DNA of 64,000 nucleotides from Acidovorax sp. KKS102 (GCF_000302535.1 NC_018708.1:2170001-2234000); one strand, 5' to 3'. Numbered from the stretch's first letter, positions 54,389-63,346 are shown. A program made the numbers and translations. Notes: a model not told the origin generated them from the letters alone.

Positions 54389-54604
54389 ATGTCCATTCAA
54401 GCCATCAACGTTCGCAACCAGTTCAAGGGCAAAGTGCGCGAGATCATTCGCGGCGACGTCGTCTCCGAGGTCGATGTCGAAACCCCCTGGGGCATCGTGA
54501 CCTCCGTCATCACCACCCGCTCGGTGGACGACCTGGGCCTGGTCGTGGGCTCCGATGTGGTCGCATTGGTCAAGTCCACAGAGGTGTCGATCGCCAAGCT
54601 GTGA
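54389..54604 (+). CDS. ssuF: TOBE/molbindin protein SsuF
   Basis: A 71-residue single-MOP (TOBE) domain protein: NQFKGKVREIIRGDVVSEVDVETPWGIVTSVITT and VGSDVVALVKSTEVSI. In Pseudomonas putida SsuF of the same class is encoded at the end of the ssuEADCBF operon and is needed for sulfonate and sulfate-ester use. AGGAG lies about 8 bp upstream of ATG 54389. A role in molybdate or oxyanion binding is inferred from the fold. Confidence 0.9.
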   Translation: MSIQAINVRNQFKGKVREIIRGDVVSEVDVETPWGIVTSVITTRSVDDLGLVVGSDVVALVKSTEVSIAKL

Positions 54605-55041
54605 GTCGGGAGCAGGGCGCTGGGCCGACGGCGCAACGCCGTGCGGCTCTGCGCAGCCCTCACCCTGTGACGCAGGCCTGCGTGTCGCGTTGGCAGGCAG
54701 CGCGACTTGCCTTGACCGAGTCTTGACCAGCCGCTATCTGGCAAGAACCCTGGGGCTATTGCCCCCAAAGCCGCCCGGGTTGCCTACACTCGGGCCCATG
54801 ACGACCCTTCTGGTTTGCCCCTTTGCCGCCCTGGCTGCGCTGCCCCGCGCAGCGGCCTGCGCGCGAGCGGTGGCCAAGAAGAACGCGCGTCGTCAGCTGA
54901 CGCCAGCACATTCCTGAGCCCGGCGGCACCCTCTCTCCTCATCCCCTTGTAGCGCAACCATCCACCGCCGGGCACCAGCCAAGCGCGGTAGCGGCCGTCT
55001 TGTCCCCACGGGGCACCGCCGCATTCGATGGAGTGCTTTGT
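54605..55041. other. 437-bp stretch between ssuF and rnk
   Basis: No gene is well supported. There are several short dyads (ACGCAGG/CCTGCGT at 54670-54683; GGGG/CCCC near 54752-54765), a candidate promoter at 54712-54740 and a 39-codon ORF from ATG 54798 (MTTLLVCPFAALAALPR...) that lacks a Shine-Dalgarno and lies close behind TACACT at 54785-54790. Confidence 0.4.
54712..54740 (+). promoter_or_regulatory. Candidate sigma-70 promoter upstream of rnk
   Basis: TTGACC (54712-54717) and TATCTG (54735-54740) are 17 bp apart. A second TTGACC lies at 54723. It could drive rnk about 300 bp downstream. Confidence 0.4.
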
Positions 55042-55446
55042 ATGCATGCAGTTGTGACCCCTGGCGAGCGCACGCTCACCGACCTGGACTATTCGCGCCT
55101 GACCAAGCTGGTCGGCAACCGGTCAGCGCCCTTGCTGGATGACCTGCTGGCCAACGCCGACATCACCAGCCCGCGCACCGTGCGTGCGGATGTGGTCACC
55201 ATGAACTCGCGCGTCGAGCTGGTGGACCCGCACACCCACCGGCGCCAGGTGCTGACCCTGTGCTACCCGCAGGACGCCGAGCCTGCGGCGGGCTTTATCT
55301 CGGTGCTGTCGCCGGTGGGTATCAGCCTGCTGGGCCTGCGGGTTGGAGATATGGCCAAGTGGCAAACGCCGCACGGCGAAGAGTGCGCAGCCACCATCGA
55401 GAACATCCAGTACCAGCCCGAAGCCACGGGCGACTACCTCACCTAG
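55042..55446 (+). CDS. rnk: Regulator of nucleoside diphosphate kinase Rnk (GreA/B C-terminal-like)
   Basis: A 134-residue protein with an N-terminal short coiled part and a GreA/GreB C-terminal FKBP-like domain (VTMNSRVELVDPHTHRRQVLTLCYPQDAEPAAGFISVLSPVGISLLGLRVGD). Rnk binds RNA polymerase in its secondary channel. ATG 55042 starts MHAVVTPGERTLTDLDYSRL as in homologs. A 7-bp hairpin follows the stop. Confidence 0.9.
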   Translation: MHAVVTPGERTLTDLDYSRLTKLVGNRSAPLLDDLLANADITSPRTVRADVVTMNSRVELVDPHTHRRQVLTLCYPQDAEPAAGFISVLSPVGISLLGLRVGDMAKWQTPHGEECAATIENIQYQPEATGDYLT

Positions 55447-55460
55447 TCGCCTCCGCATTC

Positions 55461-55477
55461 CGGCCCGCTGCGGGCCG
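55461..55477 (+). terminator. Hairpin after rnk
   Basis: CGGCCCG and CGGGCCG form a perfect 7-bp stem with a CTG loop 15 bases after the rnk stop. No T run follows. Confidence 0.4.
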
Positions 55478-55569
55478 TATCACCAGATCACTTCCCACCA
55501 GACCGGCGCCAATGGCATTGGCAGCCGTTGGAGGAGTGCGCGTTGTTCACCACAGAAGGACGTACCACC

Positions 55570-56526
55570 ATGATCCCTCGCTCCATCCTTGTCGTCACCG
55601 ATTTTTCTGAACTGGGAGGGCACGCGCTGGCACGCGCGGCGTTGCTGGGCGCAGAGCATCGGGCTGCGTTGCAGCTGGTGTATGTCGCCCAGCCCGGTGA
55701 GGTGCCTCCCCCTGATGTGGCGGTGCGCCTGTCGCAGCATGCGCTGCAGCTGCGGCAGCGCCACCAGATCGCTGTGCAGGCCGTATCGCGCGTGGATTGC
55801 ACGGTGGCAGACATTGCCCGCGCGGCAGCCGCGCACGACCTGGTGGTGTGGGGCACTGCACCGCAGCGGGGGCTGCGGGCCTTGTGGGGCGCGCACCCCG
55901 CCCTGCAGCTGCTGCGTGCTTGCCAGCGCCCCGTGGTCGTGGTGCGCAACGCGGCGGACCAGTCCTATCACAGCCTGTTGGTGGCGGTGGACTTTTCGCA
56001 GGCATCGCACCGATTGGTCGAGCTAGGCCTGGCACTGCACCCCCGCGCACGTGTGGAACTGTTCCATGCCATCAGCACCGCCAATGAGGGCAAGCTGCGG
56101 TATGCCGAGGTGTCGGAGCGCGCCATCCAGATCTACCGCGAGCAGTGCAGGCGCCATGCGCAAGACCGCATGTTCACGCTGACCGACTCGTACGACGCGC
56201 GGCGCAATCGGTTGTCATCGTCCATCGGCCGGGGCGATCCGGCGCGACAGGTGCTGGTGGCACAGCAAAGCGCTGGGGCCGACCTGATTGTGGTGGGCAG
56301 GCATCCCGCGTCCCCGTGGGTGGACTGGTTCTTCGAGAGCGTGGCGCAACGCATCTTGCGCGAAGCGCGCACGGACGTGCTGGTGGCACCGCACGGCTTT
56401 CAGACCGCCTCCCGGGGCACTGCTGTCAAGCGCCTTGCCACCGACCTGCCCGTGCGCCGCGTCAAGGCGGGTGCGCCACGCCCGCCAAGCCATCCCAACC
56501 CCGCTGCGCTGTGGAGCGGGGCATGA
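55570..56526 (+). CDS. Two-domain universal stress protein
   Basis: A 318-residue protein with two UspA folds: first at about residues 4-125 (SILVVTDFSELGGHALARAALL), second at about 135-275 (SLLVAVDFSQASHRLVELGLAL ... DLIVVGRHPASPWVDWFFESVAQRIL). The ATP-binding G-x2-G pattern is imperfect in the second domain. A basic Pro-rich tail follows. Its neighbour rnk also belongs to stress control. ATG 55570 is used. Confidence 0.88.
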   Translation: MIPRSILVVTDFSELGGHALARAALLGAEHRAALQLVYVAQPGEVPPPDVAVRLSQHALQLRQRHQIAVQAVSRVDCTVADIARAAAAHDLVVWGTAPQRGLRALWGAHPALQLLRACQRPVVVVRNAADQSYHSLLVAVDFSQASHRLVELGLALHPRARVELFHAISTANEGKLRYAEVSERAIQIYREQCRRHAQDRMFTLTDSYDARRNRLSSSIGRGDPARQVLVAQQSAGADLIVVGRHPASPWVDWFFESVAQRILREARTDVLVAPHGFQTASRGTAVKRLATDLPVRRVKAGAPRPPSHPNPAALWSGA

Positions 56527-56544
56527 CGCGGCGGGCCTCCGGTG

Positions 56545-57909
56545 TCAGGCTGCCTTGGCCAGCGGTGTGGCATAGCGGCTGGCAGGCCGCGCCAGGCCCA
56601 GGTTCTCCCGCAGCGTGTTGCCTTCGTATGCGGTGCGGAACAGGCCACGGCGTTGCAGCTCCGGCACCACCAGGTCCACAAACTCGTTGAGCGACTGGGG
56701 CAGCACGGGCGGCATCACGTTGAAGCCATCGGCCGCGCCGTTCTCAAACCATTCCTGCATGCGGTCTGCAATGGTCTGCGGCGTGCCCACCACCACCCAG
56801 TGGCCGCGCGCGCCGGCCAGGTATTCGTACAACTGGCGCACGGTGTAGTTCTCGCGGCGGACCAGCTGCAGCACCACATGCGCGCGGCTGTTGATGCCCT
56901 TGGGTGGCTCGGGGATGTAGGGCGGTGGTGCGTCCAGGTTCCACTGCGTGAGGTCTTCGCCGGGCCAGAAAGGGGCCAGCGTGGCCAGGCCCACGCTGGG
57001 GTGGATCAGTGCTTGCAGCTCGGCCCATTGGGCCTGGGCTTCTTCCTCGGTGCGGCCGATGACCGGAGAGATACCAGGCAGCACTAGCAGCTCGTCGGGC
57101 CGGCGGCCCTACTTGGCCATGCGGCCTTTCACGTCCTTGTAGAACGCCTGGGCCTCGGCCAGGCTGGTCCAGGCGGTGAAGATGGCCTCGGCCGTGGCGG
57201 CGGCCAGCTCCTTGCCGTCTTCGGAAGAGCCTGCCTGCACGATCACCGGGTGGCCCTGGGGCGAGCGCTCGATGTTGAGCGGGCCCTGCACCTTGAGGTG
57301 CTTGCCGATGTGGTTGAGCGTGTGCAGCTTGTCGGGGTCAAAGTACACGCCGCTGGCCTTGTCGCGGCTGAAGGCGTCGTCGTCAAAGCTGTCCCACAGG
57401 CCCTTGACCACATCCACAAACTCGTGGGCGCGCTCGTACCGCAACGCTGGGTCGGGGTGGGCATCCAGACCAAAGTTGCCGTGCACGTTCTCTGCACTGG
57501 TGGTCACCACGTTCCAGGCCGCGCGGCCCTTGCTGATGTGGTCGAGCGAGGCGAACTTGCGTGCCAGCAGGTACGGGTCTTCGTAGGTGGTGGATGCCGT
57601 GGCCACAAAGCCGATGTGCTTGGTGACGGCCGAGAGCGCCGCCCACAGCGTGACGGGCTCGAAGTGCGAGAGCCGCCCCTGGCGGCTGAAGGACTCGCGG
57701 TCGCCCTTGTGCCACACCCCCGGGCTGTCGGCCACAAACACCTGGTCGAACAGGCCGCGCTCTGCGGTCTGTGCCAGTTCGATGTAGTGGTCGATATTGA
57801 CGCCCGCATCGGCCTGAGAACCGGGGTGGCGCCACGCGGCAATGTGGTGGCCCGTGGCCATGATGAAGGCGCCGAGGCGCAGTTTTCTTGGGGTTTGTGG
57901 TTCGGTCAT
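56545..57909 (-). pseudogene. NtaA/SnaA/DszA-type flavin monooxygenase interrupted by one TAG codon
   Basis: Two open segments, 57909-57109 and then 57108 down to 56545, lie in the same frame and are separated only by TAG at 57109-57111. Together they make one ~454-codon luciferase-like monooxygenase: MTEPQTPRKLRLGAFIMATG, 'DHYIELAQTAERGLFDQVFVADSPG', TTSAENVHGNFGLDAHPDPALRYERA, GHPVIVQAGSSEDGKELAA; after the stop GRRPDELLVLPGISPVIGRT. Homologs have an aromatic residue (MAK-Y-GR) where the TAG is, so a Tyr codon changing by one base explains it. A read error or a programmed amber cannot be excluded. Relatives act on organosulfur or nitrilotriacetate-like compounds with FMNH2. Confidence 0.8.
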
Positions 57910-57949
57910 GTGGGTGTTCAAAACGTTGTGAGATTTGCCCGCGGCCTGC

Positions 57950-58214
57950 GGCACCGGCGCGGACCAGGCCAGTGCATCCGTGGAACCGGCTTCGCCGGGC
58001 CACCGGGTGCGTCCCCCTTCGGGGATGTCCTGCATCACTCCCTGCGGTCGGTGATAGCGCGGCCTCGGGCCATCCGCTGCGTTGCTTTTTTTGCCAATAG
58101 CTCGGCTATTGGCTGCAAAAAGACGCCTTGCGGACTGTCCCGATCCGCACTACCACCGACTCGCGAGGGTGATGCAGGACATCCCTGGGAAGGCGCCGAA
58201 GGCGACTCAGGGGG
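57950..58214. repeat. Repeat family B, copy 2, split by the palindromic element
   Basis: Left part (57950-58021) has GCGCGGACCAGGCCAGTGCA and GTCCCCCTTC; right part (58186-58214) has GGGAAGGCGCCGAAGGCGAC then TCAGGGGG. Both match the copy near 47.2 kb on the plus strand, with the 164-bp palindrome between them. Position between two minus-strand genes. Confidence 0.55.
58022..58185. repeat. 164-bp palindromic element with ~36-bp terminal inverted repeats
   Basis: The ends GGGATGTCCTGCATCAC and GTGATGCAGGACATCCC are perfect inverted repeats of 17 bp, continuing imperfectly to ~36 bp (GTCGGTGATAG / CTACCACCGAC). The centre is a perfect 9-bp stem GCCAATAGC/GCTATTGGC with loop TCG (58093-58113). 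The sequence between also pairs in large part, so the whole element is one long hairpin centred at 58103. It has no ORF and resembles a MITE or large REP-type unit. Confidence 0.85.
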
Positions 58215-59072
58215 CTACTCAGTGATAGTGATGCGATGCAGCTTGCGGTGCTGCGGGAAGAAGTCGCCCACCGCGTAGTGCTGGGTGGAGCGGTTGTCCC
58301 ACACGGCCAGCGTGCCTGGCGCCCAGCGCAGGCGGGCCTGGAACTCAGGCACCTGGGGCAGCGCAAACAGCTGGGTCAGCAGGGCATCGCTCTCCACGCG
58401 CGACAGGCCCTTGATGTGGCTGGTGAAGGTGGAGTTCACATACAGCACCTTCTTGCCTGTGACCGGGTGCACACGCACCACCGGGTGCTCCACCGGCGGG
58501 TACTTGGCGCGCGCGGCCTTCAGCTCGTCACCGCTTGCGTCCTTGCGCAGCAGGTACTCCGTCCAGCCGCTGATCTCCCAGGTGTGCACGGCCGTCAGCG
58601 TCTCCAGGTAGGCCTGGAAGGCGGGCGGCAGGCTGGCGTAGGCGGCGGTGAGGCTGGCCCACAGTGTGTCGCCACCGCTGGCCGGAATCACCTGCGCATA
58701 CAGGCTGGTGCCCAGGGGCGGCTGCTCGCGCCAGGTGATGTCGGCGTGCCAGTTGCTCGATGCCTTGGGGCGCTCGGCGGTGCTTTCCACGATCTCGATC
58801 TCGGGGTGGTTCTCCAGCCGAGGGAAGAACGCCTTGACCTCGGCCACGTTGCCAAAGGTGCGGGTGAAGTCCACCTGCTGCTGCGGCGTGATGTGCTGGT
58901 CGCGGAAGAACAGCACCTCGTGCACGGCCAGGGCCTGGCGCAGCTCGGCCTGCGTGGTGGCATCCAGCGGCTGGCGCAGGTCCAGGTCGTGGATGACGGC
59001 GCCGATGGTGGGGGTGTAGGGCTCCACCGCAAAGCGGGTGAAGGTGGGGTGCAAGTCGTTGATCTTGGACAT
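58215..59072 (-). CDS. TauD/TfdA family alpha-ketoglutarate-dependent dioxygenase
   Basis: A 285-residue Fe(II)/2-oxoglutarate dioxygenase. The metal motif HxD is in NWHADITW, and the distal His and Arg are in 'STQHYAVGDFFPQHRKLHRITI'. TauD releases sulfite from taurine; AtsK acts on alkyl sulfates. The neighbouring transport genes suggest a sulfonate or sulfate-ester substrate. Start ATG 59072 (MSKINDLHP) is used in place of 59129. Confidence 0.9.
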   Translation of the reverse strand: MSKINDLHPTFTRFAVEPYTPTIGAVIHDLDLRQPLDATTQAELRQALAVHEVLFFRDQHITPQQQVDFTRTFGNVAEVKAFFPRLENHPEIEIVESTAERPKASSNWHADITWREQPPLGTSLYAQVIPASGGDTLWASLTAAYASLPPAFQAYLETLTAVHTWEISGWTEYLLRKDASGDELKAARAKYPPVEHPVVRVHPVTGKKVLYVNSTFTSHIKGLSRVESDALLTQLFALPQVPEFQARLRWAPGTLAVWDNRSTQHYAVGDFFPQHRKLHRITITE

Positions 59073-59340
59073 GGTGCTGCTTTCTGAAACGAGGGTGGTG
59101 GAAAGAGAACGGCCATGCCATTGGGACACTGCAAGCGCTGCACACCAACGAAGCTGTTCGCATATCGATAGTTGGAAAAACAGGCGCTGCAGTCAGGCGA
59201 GCGGGTAGGGCGCTTGCGCATTTGGATATCTGTTTTTGGTCGTTGGCCGCATTGCCGGGCGTGCCTAGAGTGGGGCTCGACAGGTGCAGGGCGTGGCCCG
59301 CGCACCGTCCCAACGCAACCCCTACGAAAGAGCGACACCC
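59073..59340. promoter_or_regulatory. Divergent promoter region, tauD-like / binding-protein gene
   Basis: A 268-bp intergenic region with AAAAACAG (59177-59184 region) and CTGTTTTT (near 59230) as inverted repeats, and ATTTGGATAT at 59220-59229, shared with the sbp promoter. These may be sites for a sulfur-starvation regulator. No -10/-35 was assigned. Confidence 0.35.
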
Positions 59341-60447
59341 ATGACAAAAACACCCTGGAATGCAACCCGCCGCAAGGCCTTGACCGCAGCAGGCGCTGCC
59401 TTGGCGCTGGGCCTGTGGGCGTGCAGCGCCGCGGCGCAGACGGCGGAACCGCTGAAGGTGATTCGCATTGGCGTAGCCACCGGCGGCGTGGGCAGCGACC
59501 CCGTGCGCCACGGCGGCACGTCGGCCGCGCTGGCCTACACCGATGGCGCGCTGGAAGAAGAGTTCAAGAAAGACGGCGTGAAGGTGCAGTGGACTTTCTT
59601 CAAGGGCGCAGGCCCCGCCGTGAACGAGGCGCTGGTCAATAAACAACTGGACTTTGCATGGCAGGGCGATTTGCCGTCCATCGTGCACCGGGCCAGCGAT
59701 GTAAAGACCAAGATCATCCTAGGCAGCGGCGTGCGTACCGGCCTGTACTTGGCAGTGCCGCCGGATTCCAACATCCGGCGCATCGAAGACCTCAAAGGCC
59801 GCAAGGTGGCGGTGTTCAAGGGCACCAACCTGCACCTGGCCGCCGTGCGTGCGCTGGCCGACAAGGGCCTGAGCGAACGTGACGTGAAGCTGGTCAACCT
59901 GGACCTGCCCAGTGCCGAGGCCGCTTTGGTGAGCAAAGACATTGACGCCGCTTTTGGCTACGTGGGTTTTTTCAAGCTGCGTGACCAGGGCCTGGCCAAG
60001 GTGGTGTGGTCTGCGGCGGAAGATTCGTACAAGTACACCCGCCAGACAGCGCTGCTGGTGACCGACGACTTCGCCGCCCGCCACCCCAAGGCCGTGGAGC
60101 GTGTGGTCAAGGCCGTGGTGCAGTACGCGCACAAATACTCCGACGAAAACCGCCGTGCCGAACTGTTTGCGCAGTGGGGCAAGGCCGAGTACCCCGAGAA
60201 GGTGTGGCGTGAAGACTTCATCGGCCAGCCGCTGCGTGTGCGCCTGTCGCCGCTGCTCGACCCATTTTTGGTAGCGCGCTACAAGGACGCGGCCGACGAG
60301 GCATTCAAGCTCAAGCTGATCCGCAAGAAGCCCGAGATCGACAGCTGGTTTGACCGCCGCTACCTGAACGCTGCGCTCAAGGAACTGAAGCTGGCGGCCT
60401 ACTGGCCCGTGTATGGCGCCAACGGGGACTTGGCAACCGCGCCCTAG
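59341..60447 (+). CDS. Sulfonate/sulfate-ester ABC transporter binding protein
   Basis: A 368-residue periplasmic binding protein of the SsuA/AtsR/NrtA-like family. It has a twin-arginine-like signal (ATRRKALTAAGAALAL), the mature start VIRIGVATGGVGSDPV, WTFFKGAGPAVNEALVNKQLDFAWQGDLPSIV, and NLDLPSAEAALVSKDIDAAFGY. It is divergent from the tauD-like gene and followed by a strong terminator. Ligand is probably a sulfonate or alkyl sulfate. Confidence 0.87.
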   Translation: MTKTPWNATRRKALTAAGAALALGLWACSAAAQTAEPLKVIRIGVATGGVGSDPVRHGGTSAALAYTDGALEEEFKKDGVKVQWTFFKGAGPAVNEALVNKQLDFAWQGDLPSIVHRASDVKTKIILGSGVRTGLYLAVPPDSNIRRIEDLKGRKVAVFKGTNLHLAAVRALADKGLSERDVKLVNLDLPSAEAALVSKDIDAAFGYVGFFKLRDQGLAKVVWSAAEDSYKYTRQTALLVTDDFAARHPKAVERVVKAVVQYAHKYSDENRRAELFAQWGKAEYPEKVWREDFIGQPLRVRLSPLLDPFLVARYKDAADEAFKLKLIRKKPEIDSWFDRRYLNAALKELKLAAYWPVYGANGDLATAP

Positions 60448-60516
60448 TAGTGAGCTCTGCGCCAGAAGGATTGAATCCTAGGTAGGGGGACCGGGCCGGT
60501 GAAAACCGCCCTTTGC

Positions 60517-60551
60517 AACCCGCCGGCACCCAGTGCCCGGCGGGTTTTTTT
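60517..60551 (+). terminator. Rho-independent terminator after the binding-protein gene
   Basis: AACCCGCCGG and CCGGCGGGTT form a 10-bp stem, followed by seven T residues. Confidence 0.92.
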
Positions 60552-60732
60552 GTGCCCGCGTCTGGCCCCGCTCATAACGTCTGCACCGCTGCTCATGCCG
60601 CAAACATCTTTGTCATTGCATATGAGTATTAACCATTTATTTTTATAACAAACGTCTTTTACATTTCTTTTGGTTGTTATTGAGGTTGCCCGTCCAGCCC
60701 TGGGCGGTAGCACTTCTTCCACCCGAAAGGAC
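60552..60732 (+). promoter_or_regulatory. AT-rich promoter region for the dual-permease transporter
   Basis: Much lower GC than the flanks: CATATGAGTATTAACC, ATTTATTTTTATAACAAACG and TTTTACATTTC. It shares TATTAA sequence with the sbp promoter (GATATTAAG). It probably holds a promoter and regulator sites; no exact site is assigned. Confidence 0.4.
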
Positions 60733-61614
60733 ATGCAAAAGATGGCGATACCCGCACTGAACGCGGCCGGGCCTGCCAGCCCCACGCACCCGTTAGAGCC
60801 GCTGCCGGACACGCCCGCGCGGCGCGTTGCAGCGGCAAGAACCAAGGCGTCCTGGTCCTGGGCAGGTCGCTCACTCTGGGCCTGGCCTTTTCCGCTGGCC
60901 GTGCTGGCACTGTGGCAGTTGTCCGCCGTGTGGGGCTGGGTTCCCGAGCAGGTGCTGCCTCCGCCCGCTGCCGTGTTCAAGGTGTTTGGTGAGCTGCTGG
61001 CCAGCGGCGAGCTGTGGGACCACCTGCGCATCAGCATGGTCCGCGTGTTTGCGGGCTTTGGCATTGGCCTGTCGCTGGGCCTGCTGCTGGGCGGTGCCAT
61101 GGGCCTGTCACCCACCTTCCGCGACTACGTGTTTCCGCTGTTCAAGGCGTTCAGCCAGGTGCCGGTGATCGGCTGGCTTCCGCTGTTGATCCTGGTGGTG
61201 GGCATCGATGAGGCATTGAAGTTTCTGCTGATCGCCAAGGCCGCGCTGGTGCCCGTGGCCATCAACACCTGCCAGGGCATCCAGAACGTGCCCAACCGGC
61301 TGGTGGAGGTGGCGCGTGTGTATGGCTTTACCCGCTGGCAAATGCTGCGCAAGGTGGTGTTTCCGGCGGCCACGGCGCCCATCTGGAACGGCGTGCGCTA
61401 TGGGCTCACCCATGCCTGGCTGGCTCTGGTGGTGGTGGAGCTGCTGGCGTCGTCGGAGGGCATTGGCTTCCTCATCGTCTATGGCCGCCAGCTCTTTCAA
61501 CTGGACGTGGTGCTGGCCGCCGTGCTGGCCGTGGGCATTGTGGGTTTTGTGATCGACAAGCTGCTGGCCGTGTCCGAGGCCTGGCTGCTGCGCTGGCGCA
61601 AGCCGGGTCTGTGA
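60733..61614 (+). CDS. ABC transporter permease (SsuC/TauC type), first of a pair
   Basis: A 293-residue inner-membrane permease with about six membrane segments, EAA loop 'PNRLVEVARVYGFTRWQMLRKVVFPAAT', and a ~45-residue polar N-terminus. AAGG lies at 60727-60730 before ATG 60733. It is followed 13 bp later by a second, different permease. Confidence 0.9.
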   Translation: MQKMAIPALNAAGPASPTHPLEPLPDTPARRVAAARTKASWSWAGRSLWAWPFPLAVLALWQLSAVWGWVPEQVLPPPAAVFKVFGELLASGELWDHLRISMVRVFAGFGIGLSLGLLLGGAMGLSPTFRDYVFPLFKAFSQVPVIGWLPLLILVVGIDEALKFLLIAKAALVPVAINTCQGIQNVPNRLVEVARVYGFTRWQMLRKVVFPAATAPIWNGVRYGLTHAWLALVVVELLASSEGIGFLIVYGRQLFQLDVVLAAVLAVGIVGFVIDKLLAVSEAWLLRWRKPGL

Positions 61615-61627
61615 AAGGGGTACGCGA

Positions 61628-62431
61628 ATGTCTTCTGTGAACGTGCAACGCAACCTGTTCCACAAAGTGCCCCCACGCCTGCGGGGCTGGGTGCTGCCTG
61701 TGCTGATCCTGGCCGTGTGGTGGGCGGTGGTGGCCTCGGGTGCGTCCGATTCGCCCTTGCTGGTATCGCCGCTGGCCGTGTGGCAGCGCGGCGTGGGCCA
61801 GGTGGTCAGCGGCGAGCTGTGGGTGGCCTTGTCGGCCACCCTGTGGCGCATGGCCTGGGGCTTTGGTATTGGCGCCAGCGTCGGGCTGGCGGTGGGGGCG
61901 CTGCTGGGCTGGTCGCGCTGGTCCGAGCGGCTGGTGGGGCCCACCTTCCACACGCTCAAGCAGATCTCGCTGTTTGCGTGGATTCCGATGCTGTCGATGT
62001 GGTTTGGCCTGGGCGATGCCGCCAAGGTGGCCTTCATTGCCATGGCGGCGTTTTTCCCCGTGGTGCTCAACACGCTGGAGGGCCTGCGCAGCGTGCCGCG
62101 CGAATACCTGGAGGTGGCCCGCGTGTACGAGGTCAGCGTGTGGCAAACGCTGCGCCGCGTGGTGGCACCTGCGGCCGCGCCCTCGCTGTTCACCGGCATC
62201 CAGCTCTCGCTGATCTACAGCTGGCTGGCCACGCTGGGCGCGGAATACCTGCTGGCCTCGGGCAAGGGCATTGGCAACACGCTCATCGACGGACGCGAGC
62301 ACTTCTGGATGGACCTGGTGCTGTTTGGCGTGGTGGTGGTGGGCCTGGTGGGCTTTGCGCTGAACGCGCTGCTGGCCGCGCTGGAAAAGCGCCTGCTGGC
62401 TTGGCGCGACCGCACTGTCGCCAGTTACTGA
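61628..62431 (+). CDS. ABC transporter permease (SsuC/TauC type), second of a pair
   Basis: A 267-residue permease with about six membrane segments and EAA loop 'VPREYLEVARVYEVSVWQTLRRVVAPAA'. It is distinct from the preceding one. The two may form a heterodimer with one ATPase, or serve different ligands. In P. putida the sulfate-ester transporter has a double-length permease (AtsB), which gives a precedent (from memory). Confidence 0.88.
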   Translation: MSSVNVQRNLFHKVPPRLRGWVLPVLILAVWWAVVASGASDSPLLVSPLAVWQRGVGQVVSGELWVALSATLWRMAWGFGIGASVGLAVGALLGWSRWSERLVGPTFHTLKQISLFAWIPMLSMWFGLGDAAKVAFIAMAAFFPVVLNTLEGLRSVPREYLEVARVYEVSVWQTLRRVVAPAAAPSLFTGIQLSLIYSWLATLGAEYLLASGKGIGNTLIDGREHFWMDLVLFGVVVVGLVGFALNALLAALEKRLLAWRDRTVASY

Positions 62432-62476
62432 TGCCGCTAACGCATCGCATACGCATACGAACACAAGGAAATCAAC

Positions 62477-63310
62477 ATGGCACACGCCGGCACCCTGGCC
62501 ATTCGCGGCCTGAACAAGCAGTACGAGGTCAAGGGCGAAGCCCTGCCGGTACTGCAGGATATCAACCTCACCATCGAGCCCGGCGAGTTCGTGAGCATCG
62601 TGGGGTCGAGTGGCTGCGGCAAGTCCACGCTGCTGCGCCTAGTCATCGGGCTGGAGGGCGACTACCAGGGCGAGATCCTGCTCAATGGCCAGCGCATTGT
62701 GGGCACCAGCCTCAAGCGGGGCATCGTGTTCCAGGAGCACCGCTTATTTCCCTGGCTCACGGTCGAGAAAAACGTGGCGCTAGGCCTGCTCAATTCCAGC
62801 CTGACCGAGGGCCAGCAGCGCGCCACCGTGCGCGAGCACATCGAACTGGTGGGGCTGCAGGGCTTTGAGACAGCCTACCCGCACCAGCTCTCGGGCGGCA
62901 TGTCGCAGCGCGTGGCCATTGCGCGGGCGCTGGTCAACCGGCCCGACATCCTGCTGCTGGACGAGCCCTTTGGCGCACTCGACGCGATGACCCGCGCCCA
63001 CCTGCAGCAGGAGCTACGCCGCATCTGGCAGCAAGAGGGCATCACCATGATTTTGGTGACCCACGACGTGGAAGAGGCCGTGTACCTGGGCGACCGCGTG
63101 GTGGTGATGGAGCCGCGCCCCGGCCGCATCCGCCGCACTGTGCCCGTGGGGCTGCCCCATCCGCGCGAGCGCACCTCGCACGCGTTCACCGCCATCAAGG
63201 ACAGCGTGCTGCGCGAGTTTGCGGGCCACCCGGCGGCCGACCTGGCCGAGCCGCCGCTCAAGCGCGGCGAGCAGCTGGCGCCTGCCGCGCAGTGGCAGTT
63301 TGCCGTTTGA
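62477..63310 (+). CDS. ABC transporter ATPase (SsuB/TauB/AtsC type)
   Basis: A 277-residue ATPase: Walker A GSSGCGKST, Q-loop FQEHRLFPWL, signature LSGGMSQR, Walker B LLLDEPFGALD and LVTHDVEEA. C-terminal extension ~50 residues beyond the core. ATG 62477 follows AAGGAA at 62464. It lies between the permeases and the second binding protein in one transcription unit. Confidence 0.9.
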   Translation: MAHAGTLAIRGLNKQYEVKGEALPVLQDINLTIEPGEFVSIVGSSGCGKSTLLRLVIGLEGDYQGEILLNGQRIVGTSLKRGIVFQEHRLFPWLTVEKNVALGLLNSSLTEGQQRATVREHIELVGLQGFETAYPHQLSGGMSQRVAIARALVNRPDILLLDEPFGALDAMTRAHLQQELRRIWQQEGITMILVTHDVEEAVYLGDRVVVMEPRPGRIRRTVPVGLPHPRERTSHAFTAIKDSVLREFAGHPAADLAEPPLKRGEQLAPAAQWQFAV

Positions 63311-63346
63311 TTTTTTGTTCTCCCTTTTCTGATTCCCGAGATTCCC

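Noticed and set aside
54798..54917. 39-codon ORF (MTTLLVCPFAALAALPR...) before rnk
   Set aside because: No Shine-Dalgarno, alanine/arginine-biased composition, and no family. It could be leaderless behind TACACT but the support is too thin to call a gene.
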